Assembly: GCF_009663685.2 (NCBI RefSeq)
Contig: NZ_RCOG02000018.1
Location: 1-64,000 of the forward strand
Direction: 5' to 3'
Source: Cupriavidus sp. U2
Lineage (GTDB): Bacteria; Pseudomonadota; Gammaproteobacteria; Burkholderiales; Burkholderiaceae
Length of the DNA stretch: 64,000 nt
In this document: positions 1 through 8,248 of the stretch, piece after piece
Numbering within the stretch: position 1 is the stretch's first letter
Layout of the letters: each line of letters opens with the position of its first letter
Made by a program: the position numbers and the translations under genes
Notes under the pieces: model-generated
What the model was told of the DNA's origin: nothing
Databases searched by the model: none
What the model saw: only the letters and a program-made list of their open reading frames with translations

Positions 1-305
1 ATGCAAGCGAGGAGTACCAGGGATTGCTGGCGCGCCACGGCCTGGTTTGCAGCATGAGCCGGTCGGGCGATTGCTGGGATAACGCCGTAGCCGAACGCTT
101 CTTCCTGAACCTGAAGATGGAGCGCGTCTGGCAAAGGCGGTACGCCGACCGCGCCGAAGCCCGGCGCGACATCACACAGTACATCGTGGGCTTCTACAAC
201 CCGGTGCGCTTGCATTCGACACTGGGCTACGCGTCGCCAACAGACTACGAGGACAAGTTCCAACAGACCACCCTAACACCTGTCTGAAAAAACTTGACCA
301 CTACA
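1..305 (+). mobile_element. 3' end of an IS3-family insertion sequence
   Basis: The window opens inside an insertion sequence. It contains the C-terminal part of the transposase and, after its stop codon, a likely terminal inverted repeat: read on the minus strand the end begins TGTAGTGGTCAAG, and the element would finish at CA around base 305, as is usual for IS3-family ends (5'-TG...CA-3'). The left end lies outside the window, so the exact boundary and the target duplication cannot be confirmed. Directly after it comes a 32-bp tandem repeat array. Confidence 0.75.
3..287 (+). CDS. IS3-family transposase OrfB, C-terminal part (cut by window edge)
   Basis: The open frame enters from the left edge and ends at a TGA. 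The translated end contains the last block of an rve/DDE integrase core: the segment SMSRSGDCWDNAVAERFF carries the third catalytic acidic residue (E of AERF), followed by the typical closing motif RLHSTLGYASPTDYE. This matches the C-terminus of IS3-family OrfB proteins, which catalyse transposition after frameshift fusion with OrfA. About 95 residues are visible; the first two catalytic Asp residues lie outside the window. The intact stop and IR suggest that this end of the element is undamaged. Confidence 0.85.
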   Translation, partial: ASEEYQGLLARHGLVCSMSRSGDCWDNAVAERFFLNLKMERVWQRRYADRAEARRDITQYIVGFYNPVRLHSTLGYASPTDYEDKFQQTTLTPV

Positions 306-431
306 GAGAAAATCGTCGCGGCAGCGAATCTTCGGGGGAGAAAATCGTCGCGGCAGCGAATCTTCAGGAGAGAAAACCACCGCGGCAGCGAGTCTTCAGG
401 AGAGAAAACCGTCGCGGCAGCCAGACTCCTC
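306..431. repeat. four tandem copies of a 32-bp repeat
   Basis: Copies begin at 306, 338, 370 and 402, each starting GAGAAAA and containing a CGTCGCGGCAGCGA-like core, with exact 32-bp spacing. The first two copies are closest to each other; the third and fourth carry substitutions. The array fills the space between the IS end and the stop codon of the FUSC gene. The repeat segment GTCTTCAGG resembles the 3' end of that gene (AAGTCTTCAGCGG), so the unit may have grown from it. There are no spacers, so this is not a CRISPR array. Confidence 0.85.
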
Positions 432-2826
432 AAGTCTTCAGCGGCACCCGGATCGCGCGGCCGATCGCGCCGGTCCGCAGCGCGATCTTGGCCGCGTCCT
501 CGCGCAGCGCGCGCAGGCGACGTTCGAGCAGCGCATTCGCGGCGCGGCCCGATGCGCTGGCCGACGTAGCCGCGTGCTGGTCCTGCGTCTTCTGCAGCGG
601 TTCGTTGGCGCCAATCTCGCCGGCTGCGGCGGCCTGGGCCAGCACGTCGGCCTTGCGCTTGTCCGCCGAATCGGCGATGCGGGCGCGGCGCTCGCTGGCT
701 TCGTCGTCCGACGCCTCTTGCGCCGGCGCGGGCAACCCGGCCCCGGCCGATGCCGGCGCGGCCTCATGCACCAGCCCCACCCCTGCCACCGCCGTCTCGG
801 CAGGCGTACGGATAAAGCCCGCGCCACGCGGGCCGTGCCGTTCCTCGCCCGCCAGACGTTCGCTGGCCAGCGTCAGCGAACGCAGTGCGGCATCGGTGGC
901 CTGCTCGATCGCGGCCTCGGCCGCCGGCACGTCCATGTCGCCGAAGTGCTGCCGCACCTGGATACGCGCCGCCGCCACGTGGGCCGCCACCAGGTAGTTC
1001 TGCACGATGAAGCGGCTCAGGTTGTCCACGGCACGATGCCGGCTGCGCGGCTCGTCGAGCATGCGCTGGAACGACCCGATCAGCGCCGACAGGTTGTCCA
1101 TGAACTGCTTGCGCTGCACGCGATAGGCAAAGTCGTCCTTGGCCTTGCGCGTCAGCAGGTCGCGCGTGGCCGCGATATAGCGGCGATTGGCCTGCAGCAC
1201 GTTCTCCACCAGCTTCGGGATCGCCCGGTATTCCCAGCTAGGGAGTACAAAGCTGAAAATCGACGCGATGATGCCGCCGATCACCGTATCCACCAGCCGC
1301 TCGCCCACCACGGTCTGGCTGCCCGGCATCAGCAGGTTGATCTGGATAAGCACCTGGATGCAGGCGGCAATGGCCGTATAGCGATACTTGATCTGCACGA
1401 ACGCGGCGCTGGCCACCAGCGCCAGGTACAGGATGCCGATCAGCAACAGCGGCTCGTGGACCCAGCGCAGGATGCCCACGCTGACGATGCAGCCGATCAG
1501 CGTACCGATCAGGCGGTCGTTGTATCGCTGCTTGGTCATGCTGAAGTTCGGCTTCAGGATCACGACGATGGTCAGCAGGATCCAGTAGCTGTGCGACGCA
1601 TACGGCAGCCGGTCGCCCACCCACAGTCCCACCGCCACCGCCATCGTGATGCGCAGCGCAAAGCGGAAGGCGGGCGAGCGCCAGTGCAGGTTGTCGCGCA
1701 CCACGCCGAATTCGTACTTCTGCCGTGTCAGGAACGGTGTCATGTCCGAGCCCGGCAGCACCTTGGCCGGCTCGACCGGCGTGCGCGATGCCTCGTGCAG
1801 CTGGCCTACCAGCGTGATGGCGCCGCGAATCATCTCCAGTGTGTCGCGCAGCGCGTTCATCGCGGCCGGGGATACATGGTGATGGCGCAGCTGGTCGATC
1901 TCCTCTTCCACCTTGCGCAGGTCCGGACGATAGTCGAACGCGCTGTACGAAGGCCGGCCGCGCGTGACGTCGTAGGCGATTTCCTCCAGATCCTTGCACA
2001 GGCCCAGCACCAGCCGGCGCAGCCCGTCCAGCACCGGCGTGCCGCCGAAGGTCTGGCGCAGCAGCGCGTAGTCGGTGTTGGTCGACAGCAGGTATTCGTA
2101 GAGGTCGAGCATGCGCAGGTGCACCTGCACCAGCAGCCCGTCATGCGGCGTCTTGTTGCCGCGCAGCACCATGTCGCGGGCGGCCTGCTGGCGCTCGGCC
2201 ACCACGATCTGCTGACGCACCAGCCGGTTGAACTGCTCGTCGTAGTCGGTGCCGGCGTCGTAGAAGGCCGCCTTGATCTCCAGGTAGCCGGCCATCTCGT
2301 ATAGCGATTCGGCCAGAATCTGCTGGCGCGTGCGGCGCTCCGTGATCCAGCTGACGGTCATCGCATACAGCAGGTAGCCCAGCGCGCCCGCGCCGAACAG
2401 CGCCGAGTGCTCCAGCGCCTTGCGCACCAGGAATTCCTCGTTGATCGTCAGCGTCATGACGAACAGCATCGAGAACTGCAGCGGCATGGTCTTGTTGCCG
2501 TAGACCGTCATCATGCCGGCCAGGAACGTCACCAGCACCAGCACGAACGGCATCACGCGCGGAAACGGCGTGGCCAGCGCCACCAGCGCGGTGACCGCCG
2601 TACACAGCAGCACGCTGGCCAGCATTTCGTTGAACTTGTGCGGCAACGGGCTGGGCAGGTCCATCAGGCTCGTGCAGAGCGCACCCACCGACACCACCAT
2701 GGCGCTGGGCAGGTCCATGAACTGCATCGCGATCAGTGTCAGGCCGATCACGCCCGTGGCCGACCGCAGGCCACGGTAGATGTAATGCGAAAACAGGAAT
2801 GTGCGGGGGTCGTGCGCGTATTCCAT
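430..2826 (-). CDS. FUSC-family inner membrane protein (YccS/aromatic-acid exporter-like)
   Basis: A 798-residue protein with two membrane blocks, as in the FUSC (fusaric acid resistance-like/YccS) family. The N-terminal block covers roughly residues 15-170 with hydrophobic stretches such as VIGLTLIAMQF and VTALVALATPF. A long soluble middle region follows, then a second block at about residues 385-530 (for example SYWILLTIVVILKP, ASAAFVQIKYRYT). The C-terminal 150 residues are Ala/Arg-rich and probably cytoplasmic. Family members are linked to export of aromatic acids or to envelope maintenance; the substrate here is unknown. The start at 2826 is the first ATG, with only a weak ribosome site. 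The gene ends exactly where a 32-bp repeat array and an insertion sequence begin, so any former downstream partner may be lost. Confidence 0.8.
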   Translation of the reverse strand: MEYAHDPRTFLFSHYIYRGLRSATGVIGLTLIAMQFMDLPSAMVVSVGALCTSLMDLPSPLPHKFNEMLASVLLCTAVTALVALATPFPRVMPFVLVLVTFLAGMMTVYGNKTMPLQFSMLFVMTLTINEEFLVRKALEHSALFGAGALGYLLYAMTVSWITERRTRQQILAESLYEMAGYLEIKAAFYDAGTDYDEQFNRLVRQQIVVAERQQAARDMVLRGNKTPHDGLLVQVHLRMLDLYEYLLSTNTDYALLRQTFGGTPVLDGLRRLVLGLCKDLEEIAYDVTRGRPSYSAFDYRPDLRKVEEEIDQLRHHHVSPAAMNALRDTLEMIRGAITLVGQLHEASRTPVEPAKVLPGSDMTPFLTRQKYEFGVVRDNLHWRSPAFRFALRITMAVAVGLWVGDRLPYASHSYWILLTIVVILKPNFSMTKQRYNDRLIGTLIGCIVSVGILRWVHEPLLLIGILYLALVASAAFVQIKYRYTAIAACIQVLIQINLLMPGSQTVVGERLVDTVIGGIIASIFSFVLPSWEYRAIPKLVENVLQANRRYIAATRDLLTRKAKDDFAYRVQRKQFMDNLSALIGSFQRMLDEPRSRHRAVDNLSRFIVQNYLVAAHVAAARIQVRQHFGDMDVPAAEAAIEQATDAALRSLTLASERLAGEERHGPRGAGFIRTPAETAVAGVGLVHEAAPASAGAGLPAPAQEASDDEASERRARIADSADKRKADVLAQAAAAGEIGANEPLQKTQDQHAATSASASGRAANALLERRLRALREDAAKIALRTGAIGRAIRVPLKT

Positions 2827-2923
2827 GGGGCGGAGGCCAGAGGCCGGGCAGAGACGGATAAATTGGGGGCAGCCGGGGGGCGGGCGCCGTCACCATGGTG
2901 GCCACGGCGCCGTGACAGGCAGG

Positions 2924-4738
2924 TTACTGGCCCAGCCAGCGCGCTCGCCCCGCATGCTTGCCCGGTTCCAGCTTGACCTTGTACTGCGCGGCCGGCTCGC
3001 GCGCCAGTGTCACCGGCAACACCTGCAGTTCGTCGCGCCGGAATACGTGCAGCTCGGCCCGGTCGCCTGGGCGGTAGCGCGACAGCAGCTTGTCGAGCTG
3101 GCCAGGCGCCACGCGCAGGCCGTCCACGGCCGCGATCAGGTCGCCCGCCGACACGCCGGCCCGCTGGCCCGCGCCGCCATCGAGCACCTGGCTCACGCGC
3201 ACCCAGCCGTCATCGGTGCGGGTCTTGATGCCCAGCGCGGCGCTGCCGTTCGGCTTCTGCGGCTCGGCCACGATGCCGAAGTCACGCAACAGGGCCGGCA
3301 GGCCGATCTCGTCGGTACCTTCGGTCAGCGCACGCAGCAGCCGGCCCAGGCGCAGCCCGGTCACGTCGTCGAACAACGCATGCACCTCGGCCTCGGTCAC
3401 GCCGCGCTGGTTGGCGCCCGGCGCATAGAAGTCGCGGCCATAGCGTTGCCACAGCGCGCGCATGATGTCGTCCAGCGACCGGTGGCCGCGTGTCTTTGCG
3501 CGGATGGTCAGGTCCAGCGCCAGCGCCACCAGCGACCCCTTGGTGTAATAGCTGACGATGGCATTCGGGGCGTTCTCGTCCTGGCGATAGTATTTCGTCC
3601 AGGCATCGAAGGCGCTTTCGGCCACGCTCTGCTTGGTGCGGCCGTTGCCGCGCAGCACGCCGTTCCAGGTCTTGGCCAGCATGTCCACGTACTGCTGCGC
3701 CGAGACCAGCCCGGTGCGCACCAGGATCAGGTCGTCGTAGTAGCTGGTGAAGCCCTCGAACAGCCACAGCAGCGGGGTGTAGGTTTCCTGCGTCAGGTCG
3801 TACGGCACGTATGCCGCCGGCTTGATGCGCTTGACGTTCCAGGTGTGGAAGTACTCGTGGCTGCACAGGCCCAGGAAGGTGCGATACCCCTCGCTGGTCT
3901 CGTTGTTGCCGCGCACGGGCAGGTCGCTGCGCGCGCACATCAGCGCCGTGCTGGAGCGGTGCTCCAGGCCGCCGTAGCCGTCGGTGGTGACCATCGTCAT
4001 GAAGACGTAGCGGCGATTGCTGTCCAGAAACGGCGCGCGGGCCGAACGCGGCTCGAACAGCTTGATCTGCGCTTCGCAGATCTGCTTCAGGTCGCGGCAG
4101 ATGCGCGCCATGTCCAGCTGCGGCACGCGGCCCGTGAACACCACGTCGTGCTGCGCGCCGCAGGCGCGGAAGGTGCCCAGCGCAAACGTGCCCATCTCCA
4201 CGGGATGGTCGATCAGCTCGTCGTAGTCGGCCGCCTGGTAACGCCCGAACCCGTAGCGGCGCGCACCGCCCGGGCCGCGGGCCTCGGGCAGCGACGTGGC
4301 CACGCGCCAGCCGGCATAGGCCTCGCCGGCGGGCGGATGGATATCGACCGTGCACGGATGCGCGTCCTGTCCCACCACGCGCAGGAATACAGAGCTGCCG
4401 TTGTAGAACCCATGGGTGGTGTCCAGGTGTGCGCTGCGCACCGACAGGTCCCACGCGTAGACCTCGTAGCTCAACGTCAGCGGGCCGGCCTGGGCTGGCA
4501 CCGGGGCGGCCTGCCAGGTCTGCTTGTCGAGCTTGGTCAGCGGCACGCGCACGCGGCCCGCGTCGGCGCGGATGCGGACGATGTTGCGTGCGAAGTCTCT
4601 GATCATGTAGCTGCCCGGAATCCACGCGGGCAGCGTGAAGACCTGGCCGGCCGGGTCGGGAACGTCCACCGTCACGGTCACGGCGAACAGGTGGGCTTCC
4701 GGTTGAAGCGGGGCAATGGCGTAGCGGATCGGCGTCAT
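2924..4738 (-). CDS. M61 family glycyl aminopeptidase-like peptidase with PDZ domain
   Basis: 604 residues. The N-terminal half is the beta-rich M61 N domain, including the conserved LPAWIPGSYMIRDFARNI segment. The catalytic zinc motif HEYFH sits in SHEYFHTWNVKRIKP, followed by the downstream zinc-ligand region LLWLFEGFTSYYDDL. The C-terminus holds a PDZ domain (about residues 490-590, with RAGVSAGDLIAAVDG). M61 enzymes are metallo-aminopeptidases; the best known prefer N-terminal Gly or Ala. No signal peptide is visible, so it is probably cytoplasmic. The frame stays open upstream through the neighbouring acuI gene, but that extension is only a shadow of acuI. The ATG at 4738 fits the family start and lies 7 bases after a TACAAT -10-like box, hinting at a leaderless transcript. 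Confidence 0.9.
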   Translation of the reverse strand: MTPIRYAIAPLQPEAHLFAVTVTVDVPDPAGQVFTLPAWIPGSYMIRDFARNIVRIRADAGRVRVPLTKLDKQTWQAAPVPAQAGPLTLSYEVYAWDLSVRSAHLDTTHGFYNGSSVFLRVVGQDAHPCTVDIHPPAGEAYAGWRVATSLPEARGPGGARRYGFGRYQAADYDELIDHPVEMGTFALGTFRACGAQHDVVFTGRVPQLDMARICRDLKQICEAQIKLFEPRSARAPFLDSNRRYVFMTMVTTDGYGGLEHRSSTALMCARSDLPVRGNNETSEGYRTFLGLCSHEYFHTWNVKRIKPAAYVPYDLTQETYTPLLWLFEGFTSYYDDLILVRTGLVSAQQYVDMLAKTWNGVLRGNGRTKQSVAESAFDAWTKYYRQDENAPNAIVSYYTKGSLVALALDLTIRAKTRGHRSLDDIMRALWQRYGRDFYAPGANQRGVTEAEVHALFDDVTGLRLGRLLRALTEGTDEIGLPALLRDFGIVAEPQKPNGSAALGIKTRTDDGWVRVSQVLDGGAGQRAGVSAGDLIAAVDGLRVAPGQLDKLLSRYRPGDRAELHVFRRDELQVLPVTLAREPAAQYKVKLEPGKHAGRARWLGQ

Positions 4739-4745
4739 GGTCACG

Positions 4746-4751
4746 ATTGTA
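4746..4751 (-). promoter_or_regulatory. -10-like box directly before the M61 peptidase start
   Basis: On the minus strand TACAAT is followed by CGTGACC and then the ATG at 4738. A transcription start the normal 7 bases after the -10 would fall on or beside the A of the start codon, so no Shine-Dalgarno sequence would fit. No good -35 is seen. Confidence 0.4.
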
Positions 4752-4800
4752 GCGTCACGCCCCGGACCATCCGGGACGTGCGATATCTCCGAGCCGCGCG

Positions 4801-5805
4801 TCAGCCGTTCACATCGACCACCACGCGCCCGCGCATGCCGCCTTCCATGATCTTGCGGCCCGCCTCGATGGCCTCGCCCAGACGGATCTCCCGCGTGATG
4901 GCCTGCAGCCGGTCGGGCGCCAGGTCCTGCGCCAGCCGCTTCCACGCCGTCTCGCGCAGCGGCATCGCGGCCATCACGCTGTCGATGCCGGCCAGCGTCA
5001 CGCCGCGCAGGATGAACGGCGCCACCGATGCCGGAAAATCCATGCCCTGCGCCAGCCCGCATGCCGTGACCACGCCGCCGTAGCGCACCTGGGCGCAGGC
5101 ATTGACCAGCGTGTGCGAGCCCACCGAATCCACCACGGCTGCCCAGCGTTCCTTCTGCAGCGGCTTGCCGGGCACGCCCAGTTCGGCGCGGTCGATCACG
5201 TCGGCGGCACCCAGTGCGCGCAGGAAGTCGGCTTCCGCCGACTTGCCCGTCGAGGCCGTCACGCGATACCCGAGCTTCGACAGGATGGCGATCGCCACCG
5301 ACCCCACGCCGCCGGACGCGCCGGTCACCAGCACGTCGCCATCGCCGGGCCGCACCGGACCGTTCACACCGCCGCGCTCCAGCGCCAGCACCGACAGCAT
5401 GGCCGTATAGCCAGCCGTGCCGATGGCCATGGCCTGGCGCGTGGTGAAGGCGTCCGGCAGCTTCACGAGCCATTCGCCCTTGAGCCGCGCGCGCTGGGCC
5501 AGGCAGCCCCAGTGCGTCTCGCCCACGCCGTAGCCGTTCAGCACCACGCGGTCGCCGGTCTTCCAGCGCGGATCGCTGGAATCGAGCACCGTGCCCGCGC
5601 CGTCGATGCCGGCCACCATCGGCCACTTGCGCACCACGGGCGAGCGGCCCGTGATCGCCAGCCCGTCCTTGAAGTTGATCGTGGAATAGTCGACGGCCAC
5701 CAGCACGTTGCCGTCCTCGGGCAACTGGCTCTCGTCAAGCTGGGCGATCTGCGCCTGCGTGGATTTGTCGTCGGCCTGGGTCAGCAGCAAAGCCTGGAAC
5801 GTCAT
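4801..5805 (-). CDS. acuI: acrylyl-CoA reductase (NADPH)-type zinc-free MDR oxidoreductase, AcuI/YhdH family
   Basis: 334 residues, the usual length of the AcuI/YhdH group of medium-chain dehydrogenases. The N-terminal GroES-like domain has VDYSTINFKDGLAITG and the typical GYGVGETHWGC segment. The nucleotide-binding fold follows with VTGASGGVGSVAIAILSKLGY, whose GASGGVGS loop binds NADPH. The structural and catalytic zinc cysteines of alcohol dehydrogenases are absent, as expected. The family reduces acryloyl-CoA to propionyl-CoA, which detoxifies a reactive intermediate of DMSP, propionate or beta-alanine metabolism. It stands alone, 62 bases downstream of M61's upstream edge and 123 bases from dsbC, with no dedicated pathway partners. 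Confidence 0.88.
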   Translation of the reverse strand: MTFQALLLTQADDKSTQAQIAQLDESQLPEDGNVLVAVDYSTINFKDGLAITGRSPVVRKWPMVAGIDGAGTVLDSSDPRWKTGDRVVLNGYGVGETHWGCLAQRARLKGEWLVKLPDAFTTRQAMAIGTAGYTAMLSVLALERGGVNGPVRPGDGDVLVTGASGGVGSVAIAILSKLGYRVTASTGKSAEADFLRALGAADVIDRAELGVPGKPLQKERWAAVVDSVGSHTLVNACAQVRYGGVVTACGLAQGMDFPASVAPFILRGVTLAGIDSVMAAMPLRETAWKRLAQDLAPDRLQAITREIRLGEAIEAGRKIMEGGMRGRVVVDVNG

Positions 5806-5870
5806 GATGGCGTCTCCCGTTTTCTTGTGGATGGACTAAAGGGGCGTCCGGACAGGGGCATCCGGCAATG

Positions 5871-5899
5871 AAAAACGGCCGGACAGTGCCGGCCGTTCC
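5871..5899 (-). terminator. rho-independent terminator after the dsbC-type gene
   Basis: Minus-strand hairpin AACGGCCGG / CCGGCCGTT with a 6-base loop followed by five T. It lies 30 bases after the dsbC stop codon and separates it from acuI. Confidence 0.8.
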
Positions 5900-5928
5900 T
5901 GACAGCCGGCTGCGGTCCGGCGTCGTCG

Positions 5929-6687
5929 TTATTTCTTGAGGCTTGCGAGCTTGCGTTCGAGCGTGGCGGCGTCCGCCGCGCCCGGGATACGCGTGCCGTC
6001 GGTAAAGAACACCGCCGGCGTGCCCGAGATATTCAGGCTTTGGCCCAGCGCCAGGTTGTCGTCGATCGGCGTCTTGCAGCTGCCGTTGCCCACCAGCGCC
6101 ACGTGGTTCAGCATCCAGTCGCGCCACACCTTGGTACGGTCCGCCGCGCACCATACCTGTTTGGCCTTGACCGACGAGTCCGGCGACAGCACCGGGTACA
6201 GGAAGGTGTAGACGGTGATGTTGTCCATCTGCTGGAAGGTCTGCTCGATCTTCTTGCAGTACCCGCAGTTCGGATCGGAGAACACGGCCACGGTGCGGCT
6301 GCCGTCGCCCTTGGTCCACTTGATGGCGCGCGTCAGCGGCAGGTCCGACCACTTGATCTTGTTGATCTCGGCCAGCCGCTCTTCGGTCAGGTTGGTATTG
6401 GTCTTGGTGTCGATCAGTTCGCCGTTGAGGATGTAGCGGCCGGTGGAGTCCGTGTAGACCAGCTGGCCGCCGACGTTGACCTCGTACAGGCCCGGCACGG
6501 GCGCGCGGGTCACGCTCTTCACTTCGGCACGGCCGCCCAGCATCTTCTGGATCGACTGCCTGATCTTGTCCGTGCCCGGTTCGTCCGCGGCCAGCGCGTG
6601 AAGGGCATAGCCCGCTGCGGCCACGCCGCTGGCAAAGGCTGCGATCGCGGCAACGCGTGCGGATCGGCGGCGGAACAGTTGCAACAT
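5929..6687 (-). CDS. dsbC: DsbC-family periplasmic thiol:disulfide interchange protein
   Basis: 252 residues. A signal sequence (FRRRSARVAAIAAFASGVAAAGYA, shown in part) is followed by the DsbC/DsbG N-terminal dimerisation domain with GLYEVNVGGQLVYTD and the linker. The thioredoxin fold carries the redox motif CGYC in VFSDPNCGYCKKIEQ. A cis-Pro region, ISGTPAVFFTDG, is present near the C-terminus. DsbC isomerises wrong disulfides in the periplasm and is kept reduced by DsbD. The start at 6687 is chosen because CTGGAG lies just upstream and the signal peptide begins there; an upstream in-frame ATG at 6738 would add 17 residues that do not resemble a signal. It ends with a clear terminator and is monocistronic. 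Confidence 0.92.
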   Translation of the reverse strand: MLQLFRRRSARVAAIAAFASGVAAAGYALHALAADEPGTDKIRQSIQKMLGGRAEVKSVTRAPVPGLYEVNVGGQLVYTDSTGRYILNGELIDTKTNTNLTEERLAEINKIKWSDLPLTRAIKWTKGDGSRTVAVFSDPNCGYCKKIEQTFQQMDNITVYTFLYPVLSPDSSVKAKQVWCAADRTKVWRDWMLNHVALVGNGSCKTPIDDNLALGQSLNISGTPAVFFTDGTRIPGAADAATLERKLASLKK

Positions 6688-6842
6688 ATTGACTCCAGGT
6701 AACGATATGCCGGTCAGTGTGCCGGCTTTGCATGTCATCGGTAAATCGCCGAATGCGTGATTGGCCGCATTCGGCGCGCCGATGGGGAGATTGTCGCGCG
6801 TTCCGGGAAACTCGGGGTATCCGGTGATCCGGGCCGGCCGGG

Positions 6843-8150
6843 CTACCCGAGCGCGCGGCCGATCAGGAACCGCTTGAGCAGCCCCTGGCTGCCCACCGCG
6901 CGAATGCCCAGGTTGCGCACCACCCGGGCAGGCGTGCCCGGTAGCGAAAACAGCCGGTGCAGGCCGTCCGTGGCCGCCGTCAGCGACAGCAGGTCAGTGG
7001 CGCGGGCCCGCTCGTAGCGGCGCAGCAGGCGCAAGTCGCCTTCATGGCGGAACGACTCTTTGTCGGCCATCACCCGCCCAAGTTCCACCACGTCGCGCAG
7101 GCCCAGGTTCATGCCCTGCCCGGCCAGCGGATGCACCACGTGCGCCGCATCGCCCACCAGCACCACGTGCGGCTGGGCAAAGTGATCTGCCCGCTGCAGC
7201 ACCAGCGGAAAAACCTGCGCCGGCGTGATGCAGCGCAGCGCGCCGAACCGGGCGCCCACGGCGCCACTGGCCACCTGGGCCACGGTCGCGGCCAGGGCTT
7301 CTGGCGACAGGGCCAGCAAATCCCGCGCATGGGCCTCTTCGGCCGACCACACCATCGACAGCCGGTTGCCCGGCAGCGGCAGCATGGCCAGGATCTCGCC
7401 ATTGGCTGACTCCTCGTCGGCCATCAGCTTTTCAGGGCAGCCCAGGAACCACTGCCACGCCGTTTCCTGATGCGGCAGTTCGCAGCGGAAATTGGCGACC
7501 ACGCCCAGCTGGCGGTAGCGCCGCTGCGTAGTGCCGATATGGCATTGCTGGCGCACCCACGACCGCGCGCCGTCGGCGCCCACCAGGCAGTTGGCGCGCA
7601 CGCGCTCGCCGCTGGCCAGCGTGAGCGTCACACCGTCGATGTCGCGCTCCAGCTGCCCGGCCGTGTCGTCGAACCGTTTCACCTGATGCTGGAAGCGCAG
7701 CGCGGTATCGAGCACACGCTCGACATGGCCCGATTCGATGATCCAGGCCAGTTGCGGCACGGCGGCGGCATACGCCGAGAAATGGAGGTCGCCATGCGGC
7801 GAGGGATCGCTCTCGCAGGCGCTTTCGTCGCCATAGATGCGCATGTCGCGCACCGGCTGCACGCGCGCCGGGTCCAGCGCCTCCCAGACCCGCAGCCGTT
7901 CCAGCAGCGCCTGCGAACTGGCCGAGAACGCGTAGATGCGGCTGTCCCAGTCATCGTCGCCGGTGCGCGCGGTGTCGCCGGCCGGGCGCGGCGCCACCAG
8001 CGCCACTTGCATGCCCTGTTGCGCCAGCAGCAGCGCACAGGCCTTGCCGACAATGCCACCGCCGACCACGGCGATCTGGAAGCGGGAAGAAGGATTCGAC
8101 GACATCGATGGGGCGGCGGCGCTGGGCGCCGGCACGGCAGGTCCGGACAT
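6843..8150 (-). CDS. UbiH/UbiF/VisC-type FAD-dependent monooxygenase (ubiquinone biosynthesis)
   Basis: 435 residues. The FAD-binding Rossmann motif GGGIVGKACALLLAQQG is near the N-terminus, the second FAD motif VGADGARSWVRQ is in the middle, and the third, VLVGDAAHVVHPLAGQGMNLGLRD, closes the FAD site. These are the hallmarks of the UbiH/COQ6 family, which hydroxylate the ubiquinone ring; ring position cannot be told from sequence alone. An extra Pro/Ala/Ser-rich segment of about 20 residues precedes the Rossmann fold if translation starts at 8150; the ATG at 8105 is an alternative. A TATAAT box ends 6 bases before the 8150 ATG, so either the transcript is leaderless or the 8105 start is used with a 45-base leader. 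Confidence 0.9.
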   Translation of the reverse strand: MSGPAVPAPSAAAPSMSSNPSSRFQIAVVGGGIVGKACALLLAQQGMQVALVAPRPAGDTARTGDDDWDSRIYAFSASSQALLERLRVWEALDPARVQPVRDMRIYGDESACESDPSPHGDLHFSAYAAAVPQLAWIIESGHVERVLDTALRFQHQVKRFDDTAGQLERDIDGVTLTLASGERVRANCLVGADGARSWVRQQCHIGTTQRRYRQLGVVANFRCELPHQETAWQWFLGCPEKLMADEESANGEILAMLPLPGNRLSMVWSAEEAHARDLLALSPEALAATVAQVASGAVGARFGALRCITPAQVFPLVLQRADHFAQPHVVLVGDAAHVVHPLAGQGMNLGLRDVVELGRVMADKESFRHEGDLRLLRRYERARATDLLSLTAATDGLHRLFSLPGTPARVVRNLGIRAVGSQGLLKRFLIGRALG

Positions 8151-8156
8151 GGCTGG

Positions 8157-8162
8157 ATTATA
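8157..8162 (-). promoter_or_regulatory. -10 box abutting the UbiH-type gene start
   Basis: A perfect TATAAT on the minus strand is followed by CCAGCC and the ATG at 8150. The -35 region is poor. The spacing predicts transcription starting at the start codon, or use of the second ATG at 8105. Confidence 0.45.
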
Positions 8163-8242
8163 GCGACGTGACGGGTGCGGCATTGGCCGCGCGACGCCGG
8201 GCCGCACCGGTGCGCCCGCGCCAGCGCGACGTCCGGCAGGGG

Positions 8243-8248
8243 TACAAT
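8243..8248 (+). promoter_or_regulatory. likely -10 box of ychF
   Basis: TACAAT sits inside GGTACAATGGCGG, about 165 bases before the ychF ATG. The same 13 bases recur at 40701 before another plus-strand gene, which supports a promoter role. No clear -35 is visible. Confidence 0.4.

Noticed and set aside
306-431. CRISPR array
   Set aside because: The repeats are directly adjacent with no spacers, and there are no cas genes.
574-2304. Plus-strand open frame of 576 codons antisense to the FUSC gene
   Set aside because: It is a high-GC shadow of the opposite strand: rich in His, Gln, Arg and Ala, with no domain. The minus-strand frame has a clear family.
4741-5626. Upstream 296-codon extension of the M61 peptidase frame
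   Set aside because: It runs opposite no gene but in another frame of acuI on the same strand, with Arg/Gly-rich nonsense. The peptidase start at 4738 is well supported.
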